DNA of 64,000 nucleotides from Silene latifolia (lineage: Eukaryota; Streptophyta; Magnoliopsida; Caryophyllales; Caryophyllaceae). Below, one piece after another: positions 44,965-55,331 of the stretch. Position numbers and translations under genes: made by a program. The stretch covers positions 35,092,217 to 35,156,216 of the forward strand of contig NC_133534.1 in assembly GCF_048544455.1 (NCBI RefSeq), in the 5' to 3' direction. Under the pieces are notes generated by a model, which saw only the letters and a list, made by a program, of their open reading frames with translations, searched no databases and had not been told where the DNA came from. How positions within the stretch are numbered: position 1 is the stretch's first letter; each line of letters opens with the position of its first letter.

Positions 44965-46476
44965 CTACTCCTCCATTTTCCCTTTGTCTTTGTCATTTCT
45001 ATCATACTTCTTGTCCCGACCTCGAGCCGGACGCTCTTGCGCCACTTCCGACCTAATCACCAATGGTCTCTCTCGTGGTCTTACTTTGCCATTTTTGTCA
45101 ACCACCATCTCGACGGCAGGAGAAGTCTTCGGTTTCTTCGAAGGATGAACAATTCGAAACCCGACTTCTTCCTCTCCCTCAGTCAGATGCTTCTCCTTCT
45201 CATTTTCCACCTCGCGAACCTTGTAGTCAACAGGTTCACGCTTCCTTAATATCTCTCGCTCCTCCGGAATAGTAGTTTTCCTCCTCCGCAGATAGGAATC
45301 TGACACCCATAGAGCACTGACGGAAGAATTCAAGAACCAAATGTTCCTCTGAGCCCATTTGATGGCCCATTCCCTTCGACTCTCGGTAGTAAGCGTCACG
45401 GCAGTCTGCGGGACAGTGTCAAGCTTCGGGATCCTTTGCTTCAATCCAACCTGCCTCATCAACCTCTCCGGGAAGATGCATATCATAAACTCCAAGCCGG
45501 GAATGCGAACAGAACGGGTAGGGTCCAAGGAAGATACTCCAGTGACAGATTTGAGATGCCACCATGGTACGATCCATCTGATTAAGGGGCCATCTTCACT
45601 CTTCAATTTATTCTCCCAGTAATTGCAAACTCGAGTGAAGTTCACCATGTAAAGCCTGGTCCTCATTGCAATTGAGCGAGCATGATAAGCAGGAACATTA
45701 ACTGGGGGCTCGATTAATCGAAGACGCTCCATAAGCCAGACCTACCAAAAGCAGGTATTAAAAAAACAAAAAAAAAAACAAAAAAAAAACGAAAAAAAAA
45801 GAAACAAAAAAAAAACGAAAAAAAGAGAAAAGAGTTCTTTTACCTGCAATATAATGGGATTTCCCAAATAAGGTAGGTCGCGATTGGCTTTCCTGTTGTC
45901 TAAGCCCAATAGGATCTCTCCTAAACACAGACAAGCTGGGCTCTTGCGCAGCTCCATTTGCTCAATCAAGCTCAAGAGACGAGGATCGCCTCTCATATCC
46001 TCATCAACATGCACTTGAAGGACATACACATGTAATAGGCAAAATCCGAATGCCCTTCGCCTCGCAACATAAGAGACAGTGGGATCAGCCCTATTGATAA
46101 ATCGATCGATGAAATCCAACATTCGCACTCCTTTAGAAGTCACAAGACGGTCAACATCAACTCTGGCCAATCCAAGCAAGTCTCTAAACTTGTTCTTATA
46201 CCCTTGAGAAGTGGAGGGAATAGCAGGCAAATGTTCCGGGTCCCAACCACCAATCGCAGCAATCTCCTCGGGAAATGGGCAAATGTCGCCTCCAGGGAAG
46301 GCAAATACATGATAATTCGGGTCCCAATAGTCAAGACAAGCATCTAGGAACGATTTGACTACCTTGATCAACTTCAAGCTCAAAAGCGATCCAAAATTAT
46401 AAGCACCCATGTCGTGTTTCTCCACATTGGAGAACTCATTTGTCCATTTTTTTAGACGAATTTCAAGAGTATTCAT
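44965..46476 (-). pseudogene. Antisense gene-like region A of the Gypsy fossil
   Basis: Two open segments on the minus strand: 45742-46476 (MNTLEIRLKKWTNEFSNVEK, FAFPGGDICPFPEEIAAIGG) and 44965-45732 (WIVPWWHLKSVTG, RIPGLEFMICIFPERLMRQ, a charged tail). They resemble uncharacterised plant proteins often found in Tat elements (DUF7745-like, from memory). A TATA box for the minus strand lies at about 46556-46572. Antisense ORFs downstream of pol are a known feature of several Tat-lineage elements. The role is unknown. Confidence 0.6.
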
Positions 46477-46555
46477 GATGTATGCCTATTTTTGGAGATT
46501 TGTGTAATAAGACGAAGAAAGACGGAAGAATTATGTGAATAAAACCTCCCTCGAC

Positions 46556-46572
46556 GTCTCTATTTATACTAA
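46556..46572 (-). promoter_or_regulatory. Putative antisense promoter, copy of the LTR TATA context
   Basis: Read on the minus strand this is ttagtataaatagagac, identical over 17 bases to the LTR TATA region at 32546-32562. It lies 80 bp before the start of antisense region A. The GC-rich module at 46614-46672 is next to it, as in the LTR. Confidence 0.6.
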
Positions 46573-47499
46573 AATCTGTTTCCTAAAATCCGTCAGGACG
46601 GACGCACCGGGGAACAGGCGCAACAGGTGTTGCGCCTCTTTGAAGGGACGCAGCTCTTGCTGCGCCTCTTCCTTAGCACTCTTTCTGTGATTTTCCGCGT
46701 TGGATCTTTCCTAAATTCCTCAACGAATAATTTCCTATTCATACGGGTTATTATTTTGGTAAATACGACAAGTTGCCATATTTCGTGTTCCTAATTTCGC
46801 GGACACGCATTTCGAGACGATATCGACATTTTCGTCATTTTAGCACACCTATGCATTTCTTTTTAATTTTATTTTTTGGGGAATCATTTCACTCTCCTTC
46901 CACATCACATTTCAAACTTATATGTTTTTATTTTTTATTTTTTTTAGGGGGTAACCCTCCCTACCGTCCGGTCATTTCCAACCAATTTTTTTGCATTTCA
47001 TTTCCGGTCCAATTTTTGCATTTTTGAGTCATTGTTTTGCGCTAATTTAGGCTATATGTACAAATACATGTTCTATGTGATTTCTGTGTAAATTTTGGCA
47101 GCATGACGGCATAAAACGTCATCTACCAAACCTGTACAAAGCTAACCTGCAGGTACAAACAAAGCAACCCAGCAGCAAAGGCACTCAGGCCATCATATAT
47201 ACAACCAAAAGTGGACATGTACACCAAACTGGGGGCTCGAGCCCCAAAACAAGATCCAAATGTCCACAGGCGGGTCCTAAAATGTATAAATGTACGAAAA
47301 TACAACCAAAAAAACAAGAAGCAACACGGAAGCTACTGCAGGTCGCCGTCCAGCTCAGCAACTCTCGCCTCGAGAGCAGCAACCTCGGCGTCGCGGACCT
47401 CGAGCTCCCTCAGCAGGTGAGCTGTCTCCTCTCGGGACTGGGCAAGCTCTCGCTCCAGCTCACGCTCCCTCTGCAAACAACAAAACTGGCTCATGTCAA

Positions 47500-49700
47500 T
47501 CATTTCAAACATAAAGGAAGATTAAAACATTCGAAAATGAAGTAAACGGAAGGTTCATACCTGACGTCCTTGGCCACCAGCAAGTGCCTCCACAAAGCCA
47601 CGAACCGGGATGGCGCAACCTGCATTTCAAAAGAAAAATTCTTAGCGATTGGACAAACTCGAGTAAATGTGTTCTTACACGAAACTATACGAGTTACAAG
47701 ACTCACCCTCCGAATCAGATGCTGCCACTCGTCCAAGCCAGCATCTCTCACCGCCACGTCAAAGTCACGTAGCTCGGAGATCGTCGTCATCTCCGTCGTG
47801 TCGGTGTACTCAAGGGTCTCGGGGTACTCTGGGGGATCGATGCCCACCGTCTCGACCTCCTGCAAAGTCAAATGATTTCCGTTAACCGATGATCATTCAT
47901 CGTATTCTCAAACAATAAAAAATGAAAGAGGATAAAGCACTTACCACAACCGGCGAGTACGCCAACCTCCCGTAGAGGAACGCCGAGTAGTCCTCGCCAG
48001 GAAGAAGGAGGGCGTCGCCACCGACACCAGCCAGGTCAGCCTCCCTCTCAGCCTTAGAAGGCTCCCTAAACATCGTCCGAGGAGGGTCGATGGGAACCAT
48101 CAAGACGTCCCGAGAGAAATGACGAGCCAGGCGCTCACCTAAGTACCACACAAGACCCATCGACGTCCTCAGCAGCAGCCGACTCGAGCTCCTAGGTCGA
48201 AGGACCTCAGCCACGAAAGGAGGAGCACCAGCGTACTCCTCCCAAGGCCTGGGCACCCACTAGAAAAGCAAACAAAGGGTCATTCCTTTGATCAGTTCTA
48301 AAAGTTAGAGAAAGTAAGACGAACAAATGTAAAGTGGAATACTCACGTCGTCCAGCTGAAGAGCGTTCACCTCCCGCCGACAGACGTCGTGGAAGGAACG
48401 CCGACTCCTCGTGCGACACATCACCCAATCCCTCACAACGGGATAGGACTTCTCCACCGGCTCCGTCCTCTTGGGCGCGATGCCCGGAAAGTAGGAGTAC
48501 ATCCACGCCTGTAAATCGAGATAATCAATAACGATCTTTCGTGATTTGATAAAAAACAAAATGATCTTTCATGAAATGAAATGAAGGTTCATACCTCCAA
48601 CAGCAGTCCAGGGCCGACAGCAGCAGGAGAAGTCCCCTTCTCCATCAACTCCGGACGAACCATGGCCCTCATGAAGCGGATGAGGACCGCAAAACCAGCA
48701 ATGACCCAGTACCAACGGCTTAGATCGCTCAGGTCAGCAAGAAAGGGAAGGAGCTTCGTTGAAAGCCTCTCTCCCTTGTCTCCGAGATAGATCGAAGACA
48801 AGAACCACCAGAGCCGCAAACGAACTCTCTGCTCTGCAGTGCAGGGAGGAGGAGCCGTCTCCCTCCCCTCGATCACCACCGACGCCGGGGTCTTCCCCGC
48901 GAAGTAGTCTCGCACATAAGAACTAGGCACCAAGCCAGGTACCGCAGCCGCCTTTGGCGCCAAGTTCCTGCCGATCAGCCTCCTAGCCTCCGCCGAATCA
49001 ACCTTCATGGCTGTCTCCGGCCACTCCACCACCTCAATCCCACACGGCAGACCAGAAATCATGTCGTAGTCCTCTAACGTGACCCCCACCTCACCAAAAG
49101 GCATGTGAAACGTGGAGGTCGTGTCCCAAAACCGGTCCAAGAAATCTCGGACGAGAGTGAGGTTAGCCCGAAACTTCCTCCTCGCAATATCCCTCCAAGC
49201 CTGCACCAAGGCACCGAACGCTCCCCGCTCGATCATGGCCCGCTCCTCAGCCGACAGCCTCTCGTAGCACCCCATCGCCGTCGTGTAGCCCGAGAACGAT
49301 CTGATGTTCCCGGCCTCCTATGTTGATTTGAAACAAAAAGCTCTCTTTAGCTCGGATGGAGAAGAAAAGGAATGACAAACAGAAATGAAAAAAGATGAAT
49401 GAAGAGTGATGAATTCGATTTACCAAGTTCTTCACCGTCTTATAGGACAGGTGACCCTCCGCAGCCCAAAGCAGGTGCCTACTGTCTCAGGTCTCAGCCC
49501 ATGCAGGTGCTCCCCTCAGCTGGCGACCACCCCGTCCAACATTGGCCCGTCTCGGGGCCTCCTCCTCCTCAACAGCCTCCTTCTCCAGAACCTCGTCCCC
49601 AGCAGCCATCACCGCAGCGGTGAAGGCCTCCTCCAATGCCTCCTCAAGCACCTGAGAACGGTCAACAACAGTGTCCACGTCCATGGGATCTCTCCAAGAT
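47500..49700 (-). pseudogene. Antisense gene-like region B, plant mobile domain type
   Basis: Several open segments on the minus strand, probably joined by splicing. The longest (48589-49275, 228 codons) has the hallmarks of plant mobile domain / aminotransferase-like proteins: LVRDFLDRFWDTTSTFHMPFGEVGVTLEDY, ISGLPCGIEVV, YLGDKGERLS (quoted in part). Further segments lie at about 48350-48510, 47897-48256 and 47500-47870. GC content is markedly higher than around it. Plant mobile domains occur both in host genes (MAIL1/MAIN) and in transposons; the place here favours a captured gene. Confidence 0.6.
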
Positions 49701-51241
49701 GTAGAAGCCTCGTCACCTGCAAAATTAAAGTAAATTTAGGCCGCGTCAAGTGACGACAAGCCTTGATTAGGGGATTTTCGAGTTTTCGGAGCTCTGAAAT
49801 CGCTCTTTTCTCGCCATCTTTGGCAATTTTCCCACAAACCCGTCCGCTCCTGTGGTAATTTGGGTCAAGTCAAGCCTAAATTGAAGCCTAGTCATGGGTT
49901 CGAGTCGGAATTTCGATAGCATTTCGTTATAACGGCGATTATGCCCTAAAAAGTGTCCTGAAAAAGCCGTGATCACAAATCAAAATTCCGAGATGGTAGG
50001 AAGTTTACCCATCACATAAGTATTCCAAATATCAAGTTTCGTCACAAATGGGCAATCCTAAGGCTATTTTCGAAGCGATTTACGGTTTAGCTGTGAAACC
50101 GTCTCAATTTCACTCAAATGCTCAAAACTCAACGAAAATTCGAAACAAATACATGGTTATGATCCTTATATTATCAATTGGCCATTCACAAAGTCTTTTT
50201 GCAAGGCAAAGTCGTTTGGGGGAAAAGCCCAAATTTTCGACTAATTAGGGTCGAAAACCCTAATTTTGTCAATCCCATTTGATCAAACACGGAAGATAAA
50301 TGCAAGATTAGTACACATACCTCGATTAGTCATGGCAAATGCAAGTATTTGGATCAAATTTTGACGGAAATGGTTGGAATTTGAGAGAGAAATTAAGAAT
50401 TTATGTTTCAAAATAATGAGATAAACCCTCTGTTTCATCGGGTTTTTACGCAGGATTGACACATCCAGGAATAGACGCAGCAAGTGTTGCGCCTCTTTCA
50501 AGGGACGCAGCTCTTACTACGCTTCTTCCTCAGCCTCCCTTCATACGAATTTTCAAAAATTCGTTATGAGTTCATTATTTTGTGGGCCCATCTTTGGTGC
50601 GCCTCTTCCTTGATGCCATATCACATATTTGGTCCGTTTGACGTATATTCTTCGCCCAGATCCACATATTCCAAGCCAACAACAAATTATCGCCTTATTT
50701 TTATCCAAGACCTAGCTTGTCACAACGAGCGTTCCTTCTTTGACAGGTGTTTTGACACACCTTTATTCTGTTCCCCCAGCGAGAGTACACGGATAGACAT
50801 TCCCTCTCGAGACATGGAGATCAGTTCCCGATTATGTTCCCCCAGCGAGAGTTCACGCCCGATAGTCATTCCCTCTCGAGACATGGAGATCAACATTGAC
50901 CCCGAACCCTTCTGAAGTTTGTTTGAAGCCGACCCAAGCAGATTTCTCCCAGCAGTTCCAGAACGTGTCCTGCTGTCTTCTCCCAATTTCGCGTTTTGTT
51001 TTCCCTGGAGTTTCAAGGAGTTTCAGGTTTGGTCTCTTCTTATGGCTGGCGAGCCTCCTTACGTAGTCTAATGGACTTTAAACGACCCTCCTCGATAGTC
51101 GACAAAGTCTAAAATGTTCCCGACGACAGGTCCCTAGCTCAGACCCCTTGAGCCGCCTCGCGTCGCCATAATCGTCAGGTTGTAGTCTTCGATTGACCTG
51201 ATGGCTATACTTTGACTTTCGCCTTGTCCAAGCCTCAGTCA
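49701..51241. other. Gypsy fossil, non-coding stretch before the purine tract
   Basis: Holds another pair of the GC-rich module (50473-50528) and a local repeat of ttccctctcgagacatggaga (50798-50818 region and 50868-50888 region, about 70 bp apart). No ORF worth calling. Confidence 0.45.
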
Positions 51242-51327
51242 AAGTGGGGGCTCTGTAGACAGTGGCGTTTTTGGAGGGGGTGCAGGGGGTGCACTTGCAT
51301 CCCCCTCCAAAAAAAAAAAAACGTGTA

Positions 51328-51364
<37 letters not shown>

Positions 51365-52128
51365 AAACAAAACGTCAGGCTGAGTATACACGCTTGATGT
51401 ATACGCTTCCTCTTCTCTTCCCAAGAAAGGAAAACCTCACTTCTCAATTCTCAAACCTCACGCTTCTCAGTTCCTCGGTTCCTCCACCCGTCGAGTCGAC
51501 CATCAACGTGACAACTGACAACGTCAGCCACCCACGACGGCACGAGTGCACGACACCTTGTTAAAAGGCGGCATGTCCTTCCCTGCTTCAAACAAGGTAT
51601 TGACCTAATCTAAATTACTCTATGTCTCTATGATCAAAACTGAAACCCTAAATTGCAAATCCCCAATTCGAATTTAATAGAATTATTTTATTAGTTAGTA
51701 TACTAGATGTTTCATGTTTAATCTATTACTTTTATTAGTTGAATGAACTAAGTAATCTAAGTTGGGTAACATCGAAAGAGAAATTAGAATTACGGTTTTC
51801 AGTTTTGTGTATAAATGTAAAATGTATAATGGTGTTTGAAAGTTTGATAATAATCTGATAGAATTTGGAAATTGGGATCATGATTCATGGATGATGGATT
51901 GAAATGTTTGATGCACTTTGGCAGAATGGCAGTTTGGGCGTTTGGCTATACAGTATATACATAATACATTAATACATCACTGCAATACTGCAATTTGTCG
52001 CCACTTTTGATAACTATATTGAATTATTGATGTTTGATGCACTTTTACAGTTTTAGCTATTAAAATAGTGTGAATCATGCTTACTGTTTTATAATTACTT
52101 AGTTGTTTATGGTTTTATTGATGGCTAG

Positions 52129-54645
52129 ATGAAGAAGAGAAAGTATAAAACCGGACTTATATCCGACTTCTTTGTTGGAGGGAAGTCTGACAAGTCTAGT
52201 TCCTCGTCCTCTCCGCATCAAACTGAACCTCAAAGTGGAATTATTGATGAAATATATACTACTCAAGAAGAGCAAGTGGTCCCATCAGAAGATACACCCC
52301 AAAATGAAACAAGAGCAAATGGTTCAAATGTTCCTATCAATGAGGAATTTGTCTATGATGCTGATCTTCTTCCTTGTGATCCTGGGAAAAGAATACCCAT
52401 ATCGTCCTACCCTCCTAATGATCAAGATATGATAAGAAGGGGATTCATCAGCAAAGGGGTGTTTCAACCACGTAATCACTCCTTTCCTCGAACTGAATTC
52501 GGAACTCGGCTTAAGCCTTGTAAGCGTCACTTTAAAGAAGCTTGGTATGAGAAGTATAATTGGCTTGAATATAGCATTGAAAAAGATGCAGCCTTTTGTT
52601 TTGTGTGCTACTTGTTTAAGGACAAAACAAGTATTCCAGGGACTGATAAATTTGTGACAGATGGGTTTAAAGGTTGGAACCGAGCTCATGAAAGATTTCG
52701 AAAACATATTGGCAATGGTGTTCGTAGTGCTCATAAAGAAGCTCAAGAAAAATATGATTTTTTCAATTCACCAAAATCATCCATCATTGAAAATTTCAAT
52801 AAGACAAGCAAAGAAGTTCGTATTCTTTACAAAGCTCGCTTGACTCATTCACTTGATTGTTTGAAGTTCCTATTGCGCCAAGGTTTAGCATGTCGTGGGC
52901 ACAATGAATCTGAAACTTCAACTAATAAAGGTAATTTTCGTGAACTTTTGCAATGGCTTGCGGAAAAGGATGAGAATGTCAATAAGGTTGTATTAAAAAA
53001 TGCTCCTCGAAAATCCAAACTGATTTGTCGTGAAATTCAAATAGATCTTATTCATGCTTGTGCTAAGGAAACTACTAAGCTCATTCTTGACGAGCTTGGT
53101 GATGACTATTTTGCAATTTTAGCCGATGAATCGAGTGATGTGTCTTATAAGGAGCAGCTGGCCATTTGTATACGTTTTGTTGATAAAACGGGCAGAGTCG
53201 CTGAAAGCTTTCTTGGTGTGGTGAAAATGAAGGATACTTGTTCTTTATCACTTAGAGTTGCAATAAAAGAGATGATCGAGGATAACAAATTAAGCATGTC
53301 TAGAATTCGTGGTCAAGGTTATGATGGAGCTAGTAACATGAGGGGTGAAATTAATGGTCTCAAAACTTTGATTATGAACGACACTCCATCTGCTTATTAT
53401 GTTCATTGCTTCGCTCATCAACTTCAATTGACTCTTGTTGCCGTTGCCAAAGAGAATGTTGATTGCACATGGTTTTTTGAACAAGTTGGTTTTTTGTTGA
53501 ATCTTATGGGAGTTTCTTGTAAGCGTAAAGAAATGCTTCGAGATATTCAAGCTAAAAAGATTCTAGAAAGTTTGGAATTAAATGAAAAGAAAAGCGGGCA
53601 AGGCTTGAATCAAGAGCTTGGTTTACCTAGGCCGGGTGATACTCGTTGGGGTTCTTACTATAGAACAATCTTAAACATGATGTCGTTGTACCCTTCCATC
53701 TTTGAAGTACTTCTTATAGTTGGAAAAACTGGTCATCGTGATGATCGGTTAAAAGCTCAAACTATGATGGCTTCTTTTGAGTCATTTCAATTTGTTTTTA
53801 TGGCGCGGTTGATGATTGTCATATTCGGGTACACAAATGAATTGTGTCAAGCTTTGCAAAGAAGAGATCAAGATATTGTTAATGCCATGACATTTGTTCG
53901 TTTGACTAAAGACAGATTGCTAAAGACCAGAGAAGAAGGCTGGGAACATTTTTTGGAAGGTGTGACTTCTTTTTGTGCCAAGAATAATGTTGAGGTTCCT
54001 CAAATGGATGATAGTTATGTTCCTCCAGGGAGATCAAGACGTTACTTTGAAAAAGTTACAAATATTCACCGATTTCGGTACGATATATTTGTCAGCATCA
54101 TTGATAAACAACTCCAAGAATTAAATGATCGATTTGATAAGGTAAACATGGAGTTACTTATTTGTATGTCTTCTTTTAACCCCATCAATTCTTTTGCGGC
54201 TTTTGATAAGAAAAAGTTACTTAGACTTGCCGAGTTTTATCCGGACAATTTCTCTTCTACTGATAGAAAGAGACTTGGATTTCAACTTGATCATTTTATT
54301 GATGATATGCGGAGTGATGCAAGATTTGCAAGTTTACAAGACATTGGTCAACTTTCTATAACACTTGTTTCAACAAATAAGCATTCTTATTATCAACTAG
54401 TTTATCTACTTCTACGACTAGTATTGATTCTTAGGTGGCTCTGCGAGCGTAGAACGAGTTTTTCTCGCTATGACTTACGTGAAGAACAAGCTCGAAATAG
54501 CATGGGCGATCAACTATTGAATGATAGCTTGGTAACATTCATTGAAAGAGATTTTTTTTCTCGAGTTGATAATGATGACATAATAGATCGTTTTCAAGGC
54601 AAGAAAACTCGCAGCGGTTTATTACCTCCCCGCCCCTTAGAGTAA
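52129..54645 (+). CDS. hAT transposase, first copy (838 aa)
   Basis: A complete open frame in the size range of hAT transposases of the ZMYM1/TTF type. Order: a Ser-rich N-terminus; a TTF-type zinc finger around residues 120-185 (RHFKEAWYEKYNWLEY, AAFCFVCYLF, W in GWNRAHERF); a DUF4371-type catalytic region with D333 in ILADESSDVSYKEQLAI; YVHCFAHQLQL (residues about 424-434); and DTRWGSYYR (residues about 504-512). The C-terminal dimerisation domain is abnormal: after LLLRLVLIL about 23 residues read RWLCERRTSFSRYDL..., where the second copy has the normal PVATASVERVFSAMTYVKN; small indels summing to minus three restore the frame at NSMGDQLLND. It acts in the nucleus on its own inverted ends. 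Activity is doubtful because of this segment. The ATG at 52129 follows an acceptor-like gatggctag, so a 5' UTR intron is likely. Confidence 0.85.
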   Translation: MKKRKYKTGLISDFFVGGKSDKSSSSSSPHQTEPQSGIIDEIYTTQEEQVVPSEDTPQNETRANGSNVPINEEFVYDADLLPCDPGKRIPISSYPPNDQDMIRRGFISKGVFQPRNHSFPRTEFGTRLKPCKRHFKEAWYEKYNWLEYSIEKDAAFCFVCYLFKDKTSIPGTDKFVTDGFKGWNRAHERFRKHIGNGVRSAHKEAQEKYDFFNSPKSSIIENFNKTSKEVRILYKARLTHSLDCLKFLLRQGLACRGHNESETSTNKGNFRELLQWLAEKDENVNKVVLKNAPRKSKLICREIQIDLIHACAKETTKLILDELGDDYFAILADESSDVSYKEQLAICIRFVDKTGRVAESFLGVVKMKDTCSLSLRVAIKEMIEDNKLSMSRIRGQGYDGASNMRGEINGLKTLIMNDTPSAYYVHCFAHQLQLTLVAVAKENVDCTWFFEQVGFLLNLMGVSCKRKEMLRDIQAKKILESLELNEKKSGQGLNQELGLPRPGDTRWGSYYRTILNMMSLYPSIFEVLLIVGKTGHRDDRLKAQTMMASFESFQFVFMARLMIVIFGYTNELCQALQRRDQDIVNAMTFVRLTKDRLLKTREEGWEHFLEGVTSFCAKNNVEVPQMDDSYVPPGRSRRYFEKVTNIHRFRYDIFVSIIDKQLQELNDRFDKVNMELLICMSSFNPINSFAAFDKKKLLRLAEFYPDNFSSTDRKRLGFQLDHFIDDMRSDARFASLQDIGQLSITLVSTNKHSYYQLVYLLLRLVLILRWLCERRTSFSRYDLREEQARNSMGDQLLNDSLVTFIERDFFSRVDNDDIIDRFQGKKTRSGLLPPRPLE

Positions 54646-55331
54646 AGGTGTAATTTGAAGTATTTGTATTTTGGATACTTATTTTATAATTATGAAGTAA
54701 TCATGGAATTTTAATTTTTTGCACCCCCTTTTCCGCAATCCAAGAACCGCCACTGCCTTGTTAAAAGGCGGCATGTCCTTCCCTGCTTCAAACAAGGTAT
54801 TGACCTAATCTAAATTACTCTATGTCTCTATGATCAAAACTGAAACCCTAAATTGCAAATCCCCAATTCGAATTTAATAGAATTATTTTATTAGTTAGTA
54901 TACTAGATGTTTCATGTTTAATCTATTACTTTTATTAGTTGAATGAACTAAGTAATCTAAGTTGGGTAACATCGGAAAAAGTAAATTAGAATTACGGTTT
55001 TCAGTTTTGTGTATAAATGTAAAATGTATAATGGTGTTTGAAAGTTTGATAATAATCTGATAGAATTTGGAAATTGGGATCATGATTCATGGATGATGGA
55101 TTGAAATGTTTGATGCACTTTGGCGAGAATGGCGGTTTGGGCGTTTGGCTATACGGTATATACATAATACATTAATACATCACCGCAATACCGCAATTTG
55201 TCGCCACTTTTGATAACTATATTGAATTATTGATGTTTGATGCACTTTTACGATTTTAGCTATTAAAATAGTGTGAATCATGCTTACTGTTTTATAATTA
55301 CTTAGTTGTTTATGGTTTTATTGATGGCTAG

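Larger units (their letters stand above)
31989..51259 (+). mobile_element. Ty3/Gypsy LTR retrotransposon fossil, Tat/Ogre-like lineage, broken
   Basis: Parts in order: 5' LTR 31989-34374 (TGTAGATACC...GTCCACA); primer binding site at 34378-34395 (tggcgactccgct..., tRNA-Arg type as reported for Ogre); gag 35168-36643; protease-like region about 36653-37667; reverse transcriptase about 38084-39889; RNase H about 39926-40600; integrase parts to 44434; two antisense gene-like regions (44965-46476 and about 47500-49700); purine-rich tract at 51242-51252. Only the first bases of a right-hand LTR precede the hAT element, and no complete 3' LTR is recognised. It is broken, with several interruptions, and carries a nested solo LTR. 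Tat membership is supported by the second-type RNase H, the element length and the antisense ORFs. Confidence 0.85.

Noticed and set aside
44965-49700. Interpreting the antisense regions as independent host genes
   Set aside because: They lie between pol and the purine-rich tract of the Gypsy fossil, and such antisense ORFs are known in the lineage. A host origin before capture remains possible.
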